Assembly: GCA_963971425.1 (NCBI GenBank)
Contig: OZ020521.1
Span: forward strand, 5,039,519-5,103,518
Reading direction: 5' to 3'
Length of the DNA stretch: 64,000 nucleotides
Origin: Bryoerythrophyllum caledonicum
Lineage: Eukaryota; Streptophyta; Bryopsida; Pottiales; Pottiaceae
Below, one piece after another: positions 1-11,572 of this stretch. The notes under the pieces are model-generated. The model was not told the DNA's origin and made no database searches. It saw only the letters and a program-made list of their open reading frames with translations. The position numbers and the translations under genes were made by a program. Every line of letters begins with the position of its first letter. Position 1 is the first letter of the stretch.

Positions 1-191
1 GGGTCGGAACTAATTCAGGCTTGTGAGGAGAACGATTTTGTCTTGGAGTGAAGGGTGAACAGTGCCTCCGGGATGCCGTGAGCTCTTCTGTGGGCTCGGG
101 AGAAACTACACCCATGCTGGTACCTCTCATGGATGAGCATGTGATGAATGGTGGGTAACCCAAGTTCCCGAAGCCGGGTAAGTAACCCAAT

Positions 192-654
192 GCAATACGT
201 ACCAAGACGTATTGCAATGGTGCGAAGTCAACAACTCTTGACCGACGCCGCCTTCAGCATCCAATGTTGTTGCGATTTAGGGTGAGAGCTGTTGGGCTGT
301 GGGTTTGGAGCACTTTTTATATCAATCATGGCCATTCAAAGTAAACTCAATCAACGATCCACAACACTCTTATGATTAAAAAAATTCATTTTGAATGCAC
401 ATCACTAATCCATGGATTTTGAATCATACCTTCCATTTCAAATGGCATCTTGTATTCATTTGAATCCATATCTTACATAGTTAGAGGAGATCGTACTTTT
501 GAAGGTTTTAGGGTTTTTCTCTTTTTTGATTGAATGGAAGGTATGCTGCAATATGTGCCTGTACGTATTGCTGCAGAAACAGAGCCATATTATGATACAG
601 TCCAACGTTTTGATACGTATTGCACTTCTTGCTTTACGCAACAACACGTATTGC
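192..654. promoter_or_regulatory. Cluster of ACGTATTGC motifs
   Basis: The 9-mer ACGTATTGC occurs directly at 207-215, 563-571, 615-623 and 646-654, and inverted (GCAATACGT) at 192-200. That is five exact copies in 463 bp, the last ending just before the PAL homology starts. I do not know the motif. It could be a binding-site cluster or the remnant of a repeat. Nothing else recognisable lies in 1-655. Confidence 0.4.
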
Positions 655-655
655 T

Positions 656-1093
656 AGCTTAAAAACACATATCGCGATGGCGTCGTATCTCTCCAAGCTC
701 AACTACCTCGCCAACCCGGTCACCACGCACGTCCAGAGCGCCAAGCAGCACAATCAGGACGTGAACTCTCTGGGGCTCGTGTCCGCGCGCAAAATCGAGG
801 AGGCCGTGGAGATTCTCATGCTCATGAGCTCGTCGTTCCTGGTGGCGCTCTGCCAAGCCATCGACCTCCACCATGTGGAAGAAACCATGCAGGCGGCCGT
901 GAAGCAGGTCGTCTCGCAAGCAGCCAAGAAGACAATGTTCATGAGCAAGGACGGCACGCTCCTCCCGTCGTGCTTCTCCGAGAAGGACCTCCTGCTCGAG
1001 CGCCAGCCCGTCTTCTCCCACATCGACGACGCCGCCAGCGAATCCTACCCCTTGATGGAGAAGGCGTCTGCACCTCCTCTTCGCGCCGCCTGA
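656..1093 (+). pseudogene. PAL: Phenylalanine ammonia-lyase, C-terminal fragment
   Basis: PAL deaminates L-phenylalanine to trans-cinnamate, the entry step of phenylpropanoid metabolism. The reading frame matches only the later part of the enzyme: [17 protein letters not shown], then [11 protein letters not shown], then [20 protein letters not shown] and [16 protein letters not shown]. The family is about 700 residues; here only about 140 remain. The N-terminal two thirds, including the Ala-Ser-Gly that forms the MIO cofactor and the catalytic Tyr, are absent. The C-terminus leaves the family after YPLMEK and stops 9 residues later. The usual QSAEQHNQ reads QSAKQHNQ, so the conserved active-site Glu is Lys. 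The ATG at 677 is probably an internal Met codon because similarity extends upstream of it. Base composition is GC-rich like the other genes, so the fragment may be fairly young. A retained exon of a gene split by insertions is the alternative. Confidence 0.8.
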
Positions 1094-1839
1094 TCCTCCT
1101 CTGCACGCATCCCCGCGCTCCTCTGGACCCCCTCCGTTGCACCTCCGCGCGCCTCTCGCCCCTCCTCCCCCGCGCACCTGTCATCCCACCTTCCTCCGCA
1201 CGGATCTTCAAATCTTGATCCCCCACACACCTCTAGCCCTCCAAACCGCGTGATCTCCCTCACTACTCGCCTAAAACCCTAAAACCCTACCACATTCCAG
1301 ATCGCACCTCCTACCTCTCACACATAAATCCTTTTCCTTTACAAACAACATCAAGAAACTTAGTCTCAAACATACCAAGACAGGCGGGCAAGAAGATAGA
1401 CAAGAACCAAGAACGAGGGTGCATGGAGAGGAAGGACTAACCCAACCCTAAACAAACCCATGGTTAACCATGAGTTAAAGTTGCGGATGGGATGAAGGGG
1501 GCTTGGTCTCCTTCCATCCAGCTGGTACAAGCATGGTTGTAGTTTCGCCCAAGGGCTCTTCTGTGAACACCCCAGGCCTCGTTTATAGACAGCGAAAGTC
1601 CAGATCAGCGAAGCTCGCCACGTCCGGATATATTCGCGGTGAAGTCGATTTCTTGTGAAGCGTGAGTCATCCACTAGCCAGGTAATGAGTAGTATCTCCG
1701 CGCCGCGGCGTGCTCGGCGTAAAGCACACTCATGTTGCCGAGAATCTGGCTATCTCCACGTGATTTTGCCCGGACCCTCTGCCATGTCCGAGTCGTCTCG
1801 ACGTGGGACAAACTGGATTCGCGACCAGCTGCCAGTGAC
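1094..1839. other. Intergenic, nothing recognised
   Basis: The first 150 bp are pyrimidine-rich and C-heavy. The rest is mixed sequence with only short open frames that resemble no family I know. The last part is the presumed promoter of the haloperoxidase-like gene. Confidence 0.5.
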
Positions 1840-1846
1840 TATATAA
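1840..1846 (+). promoter_or_regulatory. TATA box of the haloperoxidase-like gene
   Basis: TATATAA lies 109 bp before the ATG at 1955. With a usual 25-35 bp offset, transcription would start near 1870-1880 and give a leader of about 80 bp. Confidence 0.55.
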
Positions 1847-1954
1847 CACTTCGGTCGTTGTCATGGTAGCGATCCGTGGTCGGGAAGCACAGTCCACGAC
1901 TGCAGCAGCCTAGTTATATTTTGGTGTCGAGGAATTGCTTGGATTGCAGTGGCG

Positions 1955-3373
1955 ATGGAGAGATCAGCCACTGGGTTGGTGTTCCTGGTGGTGATCCTGG
2001 CGGTGCAAGCGCCGGGGCAGGTGTGGGGCGTGGTGGACAATGTGGCGTTCCAGTGGACGGAGTTGTTCGACACGCTGATGTGCGCCCAGGCCACGGCGGC
2101 TGGGTCATCGAGCATCCAGCCGCAGCTGCATCTGGCGCAGTGGCACTCGCTGCTGGCGCTCCGGCAGACGGGCGGGTGCACGAGCGAGGAGGCGGTGGTG
2201 GCGTACGCCAGCTACAAGGTGTTGGCCCACTACTTCCCCTGGACGCAGACGCTGGACTTTTACTTGGGCCCGCTGCTGGAGCGGCAGCTGCTGGCGATGA
2301 ACCTCACGACCACGGAGCAGCGCCTCGCGCAAAGGTTGGGGGAGGCCGTCGCTGCCGACCTCATCCGGAAGCGCGACCCCGACGGCCAGTTCACGCTGGG
2401 CGAGGTCAAGAAGGCGCTCAACAGGGCGAAGCAGCCGCCGCCAGTGGGTGTGTTCCGGTACTTAGACGAAGAAGATGCCCCTGGAGGACCCTCGGTCGCG
2501 CGGTTCTACTTCAATGTGGTGCCGAGCTACAAGCCCTTCGTGCTGCCCAACCCGGCCGAGTTCATCAAGCAGTTCTTCCCCAAGCTGAAACCGCCAGTGA
2601 TCCCATCCAAGGAGTGGGACGAGAACTGGGAGGGGCTGAAGAACATCGGGCGCCTCGGGTGGGAGGGCCGCACCGCGGAGATGGACCTGATCAACAACCT
2701 GATCTTCTGCCCGCGCGCCGGGAATACCAAGTGCGCGTTCGAGCAGCGGGCCACGGCTGCAGCGAAGATGGCGCTCCCGAACACCACTTCGCTCTACGAC
2801 TCAGTCCTCTTGCTGGCCAAGATCTCCGTCTCCATCTATGACGGCGCGCTTGCGCAGTCCCTTTTTAAGTATGGGCTCTGGTTCTGGCGCCCCACGCAAG
2901 CGTACCGCGCCGGCGACTCCAAGCACGCGCCCATTCCTGACTGGCACCCGGCCGCCCCCACGGTGAAGGAGCCCGAGTACCCCTCCGGCACCGTCACCCA
3001 AGTCTCCGCCGGCGCGTACCCGCTGCAGCACTTCTTCGGCAAGAACAAGAAGGTGCCGTTCACCATCCCCGGCGGCGGCACCTTCCAGTGCCCCGGATTC
3101 GAGAACACGCCCATCCCGACCCGGAACTACCCGTCCCTCGAGGCGTTCGTGCACGAGGCGCAACTCTCCAGGTTGTACGCCGGCGCGCACTTCCAGAAGG
3201 CGGTGGACGACGCCTACATTCTGGGCAACGCTGTTGGCAAGTACGTCGAGGAGCACTGGGGCGAGACCACGCCGTCCGGCGTCTTGCCTGATCCGGCGTT
3301 CCTGGATCTGGTGTTCACCGTCCCGAACAAGTCCGGCGATTACACCCCACCTCGCTACGACATTCCAGCCTAA
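1955..3373 (+). CDS. Secreted vanadium-haloperoxidase/PAP2-superfamily protein
   Basis: One uninterrupted 472-codon frame without introns. The first ATG is at 1955; the in-frame GTG six bases earlier is not a plausible plant start. Residues 1-25 form a signal peptide (short charged start, hydrophobic VFLVVILAV, cleavage near VWG), so the protein should enter the secretory path. The oxyanion pocket of the vanadium chloroperoxidase and acid phosphatase superfamily is visible. Motif 1 is K305-x6-R312-P313, followed by TQAYRAGD. Motif 2 is P343-S344-G345-T346. Motif 3 is S405-R406-LYA-G410-A-H412, with H412 as the expected vanadate or phosphate ligand. The catalytic His that normally follows PSG is Thr346, and the Asp four residues after H412 is Ala, so classical halide oxidation or phosphatase chemistry may be weakened. 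The overall layout (WRPxxAxRAGD, then EYPSG, then SRxYxGxH) is that of bacterial and algal haloperoxidase-like proteins. The substrate is unknown. Confidence 0.85.
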   Translation: MERSATGLVFLVVILAVQAPGQVWGVVDNVAFQWTELFDTLMCAQATAAGSSSIQPQLHLAQWHSLLALRQTGGCTSEEAVVAYASYKVLAHYFPWTQTLDFYLGPLLERQLLAMNLTTTEQRLAQRLGEAVAADLIRKRDPDGQFTLGEVKKALNRAKQPPPVGVFRYLDEEDAPGGPSVARFYFNVVPSYKPFVLPNPAEFIKQFFPKLKPPVIPSKEWDENWEGLKNIGRLGWEGRTAEMDLINNLIFCPRAGNTKCAFEQRATAAAKMALPNTTSLYDSVLLLAKISVSIYDGALAQSLFKYGLWFWRPTQAYRAGDSKHAPIPDWHPAAPTVKEPEYPSGTVTQVSAGAYPLQHFFGKNKKVPFTIPGGGTFQCPGFENTPIPTRNYPSLEAFVHEAQLSRLYAGAHFQKAVDDAYILGNAVGKYVEEHWGETTPSGVLPDPAFLDLVFTVPNKSGDYTPPRYDIPA

Positions 3374-4428
3374 GTGATTAGCGCGGTCATGACTTCATAT
3401 TCATTTTTCTTCCAAAATATAGTGATCCTTGAGAGAATTTGTTACCAGTTTGACACGCTTGTGTAATTAAGCTTGGAGAGAGTGTTGATCTGAATACAGT
3501 TGATTTCATGTCATCAGTGACCAGTTCTTGTTGTGGAGTTGGTTTGTGGACATGTTCTGTTTTTTCGTCTGACCTATCATTTTTAGCAGGTTAAGTTCGA
3601 TCACGTCTCTATTGTCGGAGCGAGCTCGGCTTTATTGTTGATCCGAGTGCAGTTGAAGATCAGTAGGCATTGACCGGTTGTGGTTCGGAAGTTGGTTCGT
3701 AAACATCTCTTTCGTGTGTAACCTGTCATTGTTCACCTACATATTCAGAATGGATTGTGTCGTGTTCCGTTCAATGTTTAGGTTCGATCACGTCTTTGTT
3801 TTATTAATATCACTCTAGATGCGATCCTTGAGGTTTGAATGAAGCGGGTACCAGTTCGATGCGCTCGTGTGATCAAGCGGGAATCGATTCTTGTTCCGAG
3901 TGAAGTTTAAGATCGGTTCATTTTATGTTGGCAATGTATTTTACACGCTTAGATCGAGATGAGAACATTCAAGGTCGGTTATAATTTGTCTTTTGAAGGT
4001 CGGCTTGTCTTGTGGGTAACCTTGGGATATTCGTGTTGGTTTTTTTCTGTTGCAGTAAGAATCTGGTTTTGGTTTGAAAGTTGCTTTGTGAACTAGAGTG
4101 CAATAAGCAACTAGCGTGTAATAATTCATAAGCTTGGATTTCTTTGTCAAGTTTTTCCCAATTGAACATATTATTTGAGTTCAGGAAAAAAAAGACCACA
4201 GGATCGAAGGTTTTGTTTTACCAAAGACGTTTCCATTTGAAAACTTTGATAAAAGCTCCAATGTAGTTAGTATGGAATAGAGTTACATGAACCACATTCA
4301 CTAATTAAATACATGCGTACTTAAATATTACCTCAAATACATTTCATTGGTGCAAGAAAAGATTGCATGAGATTTTCTCATGCCGTAATTTTTGGCCCTC
4401 TCTCTCATCCTATCGTTTTTTCATCCAT
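3374..4428. repeat. 3' flank of the haloperoxidase gene with diverged direct repeats
   Basis: Within about 3424-3960 several phrases recur in diverged form: GATCCTTGAG (3424, 3823); GTTGATCTGAATACAG, GTTGATCCGAGTGCAG and TTGTTCCGAGTGAAG; and GGTTCGATCACGTCT-like strings (3590, 3777). The arrangement suggests old duplications of a piece of a few hundred bases in the 3' untranslated or downstream region. From 3961 to 4428 I see no structure beyond AT-rich DNA. Confidence 0.45.
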
Positions 4429-4915
4429 GGTAGGGGCACCCAATTCCGAACGGCCACCCAATTCCGATCAGTAGAGTATGCATGGAATGGTGCATGAAAA
4501 TGGTAAATGCATGAAATGGTGCATGCAGCGACCCAAAACCAATAACTCAAAATCTGAAAACTCCAATCAAAATCGGCATTGGGTCATGAAGTGTGCAATT
4601 TTGGGTTGCTCCACCCTAATTGAGCTCTCATTGGCGGCCTTGCCTCGAAAGTTGAACAAGGCCAATCAACATTGGGTACCTCCATGAGTTGGTTATCCAT
4701 GGCATGTTGTCTCTCTTTTTACTCACTCTCACTTGTTGACATTGGGCAAAGGAGGGCACCAATTCTCACCTACTCTACAGTTTGATTCTGGGCTCCCGCG
4801 GTTTTTGGGCTTATAAGTTCAATATCAATTGCAAATCTTTGAGATTAAATTTGAAAAAAATATTTGTTGAGTTTCATTCCTAATTCCACATCTTTCTACA
4901 TAAATGTTTTTGACA
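4429..4915 (-). mobile_element. Truncated copy of the GGTAGAGGCACCC MITE family
   Basis: It begins GGTAGGGGCACCCAATTCCG and is similar along its length to the inverse of 47822-48353. Shared landmarks are GATCAGTAGAGTATGCAT, TTGGGTTGCTCCACC, CATGAGTTGGTTATCCATGG and TTCATTCCTAATTCC. The distal terminal repeat is missing. It is non-coding; the short open frame at 4478-4687 is the repeat itself. Confidence 0.75.
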
Positions 4916-6972
4916 TAAAAGCCTCTCATAAGGAACGGTTCAGGAAGACTATTCAAGAGGCTGAATTTAGTCAAATCTCAGCAACCTAAACACCTCCAGC
5001 AACAGCTTCACTGTAGCTATTCCTCAATGCCATGTACTGTACATTATGTTATGGGCCTAGTCCTAGAGGTTGTTTCCTAGCAAACTTTACAAACTCATGT
5101 GCTTCTAGATGCAATCGTAAGCTGTGATTTCAGTGGCTGTTCTCATAATACTGTCAAGCATTCCATGAAGTGGGAGAATGATACTTAAGGTAACTCTCAC
5201 TTCAGATGAAATCGATTTGAAAGGAACATATTCTCTAAGAATGGGGCACGTGTGACACCCACAATTGTGAACGGCCAAAGTTGTCCAGGTCCAAAGCTCT
5301 GTTCATACTGCTGAAACTGCAGCAGTTTTGTGGAACTTATGACCAATGTTCTCCAAGCTGTTGTGTGCTTCTTCACATCATACACTCTTTGCAGTTACCA
5401 CCAGGGACAATGGTCAAAGATGATAGCCAGCTCCCAGTGCTCTGAATTTGACACTTTTTTTTTGGTGAAGTGCCAACCAGTGTAGAAAATTGTGAAAGCG
5501 TCAAATTTAGAGTGTCCAATAATGGCCTCATTGGTGTTAGTGATGCCAAGAGAAACAACATACATGATGACATAAGATCCCGGCATGACATACTCACATC
5601 ACGCAAGTCTCATGTGGGGGAGAGCCGGAGAAACACATTCAAAATTGTGTTAACTGTCAGATTTAACATCCATGACACAAAATTTGACAGTTTTATACTC
5701 AACACAAGTTTTCAACTCCGAAAAGTGTCAAGCATGTTTTGTTGGACACCCCAAGGGTACATTATCCACCAAAGACGGCATTTGTTCTCAGAAACCATGT
5801 GAAGTCGTGGGTACGAAATTTTGTCTTTGACACAGACAATACAAAGGACAAGTACAGTGTCTTCAACATCCATTCAGAGGTGTGGTTTGGGCTCAAAAGG
5901 TGAGCACAGGTAATGCCAAATGATAGTGGGTATGTCTCAAATACTGTATTGTTTCAGAGTCACCATGGTTGGTGCTGCCATGGATGTTGCAATCTATGAG
6001 CTGGTCAAGGATGTACATTACATTTGAGTTTGGTAGGCCCACCAACATTACATGTTGTGCACAAATAAGCACATGTGAACAAACCCAAACACAAGAATAT
6101 GATACTGGTGAACTTTATTGGACTGGATTCTTGGACCATAGTTAAAATGAAACTCTTTTCTCTTTTCATTGGATTAGGATTCCCATTGATTTCATGGTCT
6201 TTCTGCATTCAACTTCCTGATTGTCTAGTCCAGATTGTGTGCTTTTCAATTGTACCAATACATATCTGATTTTGAAGTAGTGCTCAATTACTTAAATGGA
6301 AAGGGAACCCGTGATTGCAACTACAATCTGGACTACATAACTCTTGAATAGTTCTAAAATTTCTATAATTAGTCAAAGAGAGAAAAGGAAACTTAGATTC
6401 TTGGTACAACATCACCTCTTTTTCTTCCTTCTCAAAGGGAGCTAAATTACTTCTAAATGGAGTTTAGAGACCTCCAAGCTCTTCCATACACAATAAGTAT
6501 TCACAACCAAGCTCTTCCGTTCATCAAATAGCTAAAATGAGTAACGAAATAGTAGACTTATTACAAATCAAGTCTACCATGAAGAGAAGGGATCAAAGGT
6601 AGTATGTGCTATCTACGTCTAGGTGACGTAAGTAGGTGCACTACCATCAACAAACTCTTTAATCACACTAGTCAATTAGATCATTTGTTACTCTTCTTCT
6701 TCTACTATTACAAGCCAACATACCAATATTTTATTGAAGCTTTGGATGACTGTATCAAAAGTTTGGATGGCTTTATTAAAACTTTGGGTAACTTTACAAA
6801 TAACTCTATTAAATCTTGATTTATGGTTGCAATGGTAAGAAAATTTGGAAAGATGTACTCAAAGATTCAACTTGGCTGATGGTTGATCTTCGAGCATAAT
6901 AGATTATGTAGAATGTCATCAACTACACTCGTAGATTCTCCATCAACCATACTCAACACAACGTTAATGGGT
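4916..6972. other. Intergenic, nothing recognised
   Basis: AT-rich DNA. A 110-codon frame at 5470-5802 resembles no family I know, and its surroundings are full of stops, so it is more likely a decayed repeat than a gene. No terminal repeats were found. Confidence 0.4.
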
Positions 6973-7929
6973 TTAATCTCTAAAGGCCCAAGAGTCCCCT
7001 TGGGTGACTCTTGAAGGTTGGGTGGGTTCCTATGGTGTCAATTTATACCATTCCTTTTTTAAATTTCTACTGTAGATGGACATTGCTACAATCTTTGTGT
7101 GAGTCCAATTTTTTTCCTAAATCTGACATTCTATGAAAAAGTTATAGGGTTTTGAATTTCAAATGGGGAAACCGGGCACGTCGGGCAACTCCAAAAACTT
7201 TTCCTAGGACAATCTATTGGATGTGAGATTTTCAATTCTAGCAAATGATATTATTTCATTTCATATTGTCAAGAAAAATCTCTTGTCTTAAGTGGAAAAT
7301 GGCACAATAATCTAAGTCAAACATTTTCACACATTGTCACACTTTGTTGGGCAAGGTACCAAAAAAAAACTTCTTCTTTTCCACATAAAACTTAGAGATC
7401 TTCATATTTCTTACATTTTATTTTTTCTACTACAAGATGTGGTGTATACCTTCTTATTGACCATTTGGAGTATCATTCTAAAACATATTTAGTTCACAAA
7501 AAAATATAACGTGGATTGGCCATTTTTGAACCTCCACTCCTTGCACATTTGTTTTGAATACGCTACACCCCCTTCTCTACCTCTAAAAAATGGTGTGCAA
7601 GGGAATAACATCATGATTAATATGATGGTAATGTCTTCAGAACTTGTGTAGTGCAAAAATTTGACAGCAAGTGTAGTCAAAGTTTGTTAATCCATTCAAA
7701 GCAAGGAAGAAAAAGAACGGTTTTCTCTACTTCAAATACTATAATTTTTCAATCCGTGCGGTCAAGTTTTATGAAATTTTGTGAGGATGTTGATGAATAA
7801 GTTTTAATTTAGATCCTATGTTTAGATGTACAAAAAAAAGGTCGTGATTACCTCGTTTCCCATTGCACTAGAATGAGCAGGTTTTGAAGTGTTTTTGGTG
7901 TGAAAATGCCTTGGGCCTTTAGGGGTTAA
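6973..7929. mobile_element. TTAA-flanked MITE, copy 1
   Basis: Bounded by TTAA at 6973-6976 and 7926-7929. The ends are TTAATCTCTAAAGGCCC and, inverted, TTAACCCCTAAAGGCCC. There is no coding capacity. The interior shares blocks with the copies at 10651-11572 and 34938-35864, such as a TTTTGTGAGGATGTT block next to a CCGTGCGGTCAA-type phrase. Confidence 0.75.
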
Positions 7930-8199
7930 AGAGTGGATAAATGAGGACTTGCCAATTGGAATAGTGTCAATGGAGATAAATTTGGATTGTTCCGAAGGCA
8001 CTATGACAATGCCACTCCGTGAAGTGTATCAAATCTTAAGTCTCATGTAAAAATTGAAGTTTTAACTATATTTGTTACATTGGGCAATTTCACATTGTTA
8101 GTAGTGATCTCCATTGCCCATTTTAAATCTTTCTTCACTCAAGTGCAAATCTCACACGCCTTGTTGCTTCCATATACCGTTGCAAAAGTCAAATTTGGC

Positions 8200-8282
<83 letters not shown>

Positions 8283-9655
8283 CTAAAAAGTAGCTGTCAA
8301 AGTTTTTGAAAATAAAATTTAACCCAGTATAATATATTTTTTCAAGAATTATACCTATTTACCGAACATCTATTTCAAGAAACTATTTAATATTTGGCAC
8401 TATAGTTTCAATCTTGATTTAAAATACAAACTTGGTACAAAATTTTGAAAATTTGTGAATTACACAAGTAGAATTAGTGCCAATGGAAATATAAGAAATT
8501 CAGTCATGGTTGTAGATACAAAATTTGTAATCTCTTACATGAAGTAGACAATTTCAAGCACCAAGTGTCACATTCCATCCTATTTTCATTTAAAATATTT
8601 CATCCATTAAGCTCTTTCAATTACAAACATTGAGTATGCACTACCACACATGGAATACACAACAATTGGTATATTTTGGTGAGAAGTTTACACAATGATA
8701 GATGCATTTATGACTATGGAATCACATACATCCTTAGTTTCTAATACATTATGACTTTACATTAATGATCAAAAGAACATGGAGTAGGTTGCTTTACTTG
8801 GAACCACCAATCAGCACTTAGAAAAACTTTGGATATTATGGCAAGCTTTAGCTTGTATTGGATAGGGCCCGAGAATATTGGTTTATTTAACTAGACAATT
8901 GACATTTCAATGGTGTCAAAATAGATAGTCCTTAGGGCATCGGCACCATTGGCTTGGCCAACATGCACCAAAATATATTATGCAGTGTCAGAGATGCCAC
9001 TTTAGAGGTGATGGCTTCAGAGCCGGGCCCAACGCCACAGCCATGTCCCAATTCTGCCTCTTCTTCAAACAAGTGATTGTGTGAGCTGACCAATGTGGTG
9101 CTTGCAGCCGTAAGGGTCCACCTGCCACGTTAACTTCAGTTCAATAAAATCATAGGATAAACTTGATAATTGTGCTTGAGCGCGCACAAGAAGCTCGAGG
9201 TTTCCCATATTGGAGGATTCGATTGAGGGGCTCGACGACCTCAAGGATGTTGGCCAAGTGTTGTTGCAGAAAATAAAACATGTCTAATTTGCTTAATGAC
9301 CCAATCGCATGTTCGCCAGGCCAATATTGCGGATGTTTTTTTTTAATATTTGTTTCTGACTCCAAGGTTCACTCTTTCTTTCTCCTCTAATAAGACTTTA
9401 AAAAAATAATAATGTTCCACACAACTTTTATCTCCTCCTACATTCTATATTAAAATCCCTTTATTTTTATTAGCTCAAGATCCATGGACTCCCTCGTTAC
9501 ATGTCCTAGCTAAGAAGACATCATAATAGAGAACCAATTCTAAACCAGAATCAAAATGTTTGTGACCCACTCTATCAACAATCTTAAGGTTACTCCTAAC
9601 GAATCTAAGGTTTTGAGATATTGTAATACGTGACACAAAAGAGGCTAGAGTATAC
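7930..9655. other. Intergenic with an (AT)n array
   Basis: Apart from the dinucleotide array at 8205-8278, this AT-rich stretch shows no gene or terminal repeats. The interval 8940-9370 is slightly richer in GC but has no convincing coding frame. Confidence 0.4.
8205..8278. repeat. (AT)n microsatellite
   Basis: About 37 uninterrupted AT units (74 bp), self-complementary and able to extrude a cruciform. Confidence 0.95.
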
Positions 9656-9799
9656 GATACCCTCACAAGTATACGGTACCTCACACAAAAATTGTGTACA
9701 TTACCCTCACATAATTATGTACTTTGCAAATTGTGTACAGTATCCTTACAGAAAGGAAACGTACATAAGAAAAAATTGCATATACTTATGTGAGGGTAT
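9656..9799. mobile_element. Small inverted-repeat element
   Basis: The left end TACCCTCACAAGTATA is matched by the inverted right end TACCCTCACATAAGTATA, giving a unit of about 144 bp. Further TACCCTCACA and GTGTACA phrases recur inside. It is too short to code. It may be a tiny foldback MITE; no target duplication is clear. Confidence 0.4.
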
Positions 9800-9825
9800 T
9801 GTTCACTCAAAAGACCATTGATCGC

Positions 9826-10639
9826 TTAATCCCTAAAGGACCAAAGTCCACTCGGCAGACACTTTGAGTTTCAATTGAGTCCTTCAATCTCAAATATTGA
9901 CATGATTTTTAAAGGTTTTTTTAGTAGAAGGGAGACTTTTTAATAGCTTTTGGTTGACATAACTTTTGTAGAAATATGACCTACGGTTCAAAAGTTACAA
10001 ACATCTTTCAATAACATAGAGTGCAACAATTCACTGTGACATACAACAAAATTATAGTATAGAAAAACTTTAATCAATTTTAAATTGAATAGAAATCCGA
10101 GTTACTGTCCATATTGAAATTTTAAAAAATCCTTTTGGAAAGGGAATGGAAATCTTTGCATCTACTGTATGGATTTTTGAGTTTCAAAAATATGAGAAGG
10201 ATATGATATATGCAAAACTTGAAGTGTATTGTTATTCTTAGCACAAAGTTGCATTGCACAATTTTTAAAGACATCTTCTACCCCTCTTCTACTTCTAAAA
10301 TTTGGTGCAGATGTGCCATACATGATCCTTTTTAAGTTAAAATTAGAAATTCAGGGTCTGTAGTGCAAAAAGTTGCAATAGAAGGTGGTCAAAGTTTGTT
10401 GAAGGTGTTTAGCATGACCTCAAAAAGAGTTTATGTCTCACTTCAAAGGCTATTATCTTTCAATCTGTGCGGTCAAACTAAACAATTTTTTTACCACACA
10501 CACTTGTACAATCCTAGAACAAGATCCTACGGTTAGATATGAAAAAATTGTGTTTATTTGCAATTTGTGTTGAATGCATTGAAAGTGGCAATTTTCAGTG
10601 AGTGTGGGTGCTAAAATGTCACGGTCCTTTAGAGGTTAA
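9826..10639. mobile_element. TTAA-flanked MITE, copy 2
   Basis: Bounded by TTAA at 9826-9829 and 10636-10639, with ends TTAATCCCTAAAGGACC and, inverted, TTAACCTCTAAAGGACC. The interior contains a GTGGTCAAAGTTTGTTGAAG block shared, inverted, with 26167-26959, so these two form one subfamily. Non-coding. Confidence 0.8.
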
Positions 10640-10650
10640 CCCATGATATA

Positions 10651-11572
10651 TTAATCCCTAAAGGACCAAGTGGTCCTTGGGGGGACAATTTTATTTTTGG
10701 GCAAGTTCCTAAAATTAGAAGACGAACAAAATTTGAAATTTTTATACTAGATTGTCCCCAATAAGAACTTTGTGGAGGTATTTTTATTATTATTTTTGGA
10801 TTTGTGGTTTGAAAGTTAGTACCACTCAAAGCTAGAAATGGGGACTCCGGGCAGCTCCAAAAATTTTCTAGAAGTTTCTATAGACATTGAGATTTTTCAT
10901 ACACGTAGAGAATATTACCTTCTTTGAAGATGTCAAAAAAAATTTGTCTCTAGTGTAAGAAATCATTTTAACCCAAGTCAAACATTTTTACACATTTCGG
11001 GCAAGCCGGGAAAAATATTTCATCTTTCCTACATAAACCCTAGAAATCTTCATTTTTTCACATTTTCATTTTTTTTTTTAAATGTCGTGGAAACCTTCTT
11101 GTTGAACATTTGGATTATCATTCTTAAACATATTAAATTCAAAAAAATTAAAAATGTGAATTGGCAATTTTTCAACCTGCACTCCTTCCACACTTGATTT
11201 GAATATGCTACACCCATTTTTTACCTCTAAAAATTGGTGTGTAGGGAACTAACATCATGCTTAACACAATGGTAACAAATTTAGACCTTGGGTAATGCAA
11301 AAATTTGACACCAAGTGAAGTCAAAGTCTGCTCATCCACTCAACGCAGGTAAGAAAATGAATCATTTGCTTGACTTCAAACACTATATTCATTCACTCCG
11401 TCCTATCAAAGTTTATGAAATTTTGTGAGGATGTTACTTCATAAGTCTTAATTGAGATCCTACGGTCAAAACTACAAAGATAAGTTTTTGTTTCCTCCCT
11501 TGCTCATTGCAGCAGAATCGACAATTTGGAAGTGTTTTTCGTGTGAAATTGTCATGGGCCTTTAGGGATTAA
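10651..11572. mobile_element. TTAA-flanked MITE, copy 3
   Basis: Bounded by TTAA at 10651-10654 and 11569-11572. The ends are TTAATCCCTAAAGGACC and, inverted, TTAATCCCTAAAGGCCC. It lies only 11 bp from copy 2 and belongs to the same subfamily as copy 1. Non-coding. Confidence 0.8.

Noticed and set aside
659-1177. 172-codon frame on the minus strand over the PAL fragment
   Set aside because: Shadow of the GC-rich PAL coding sequence; composition only.
5470-5802. 110-codon hypothetical gene
   Set aside because: No family resemblance, no supporting context, and stops in all frames on either side.
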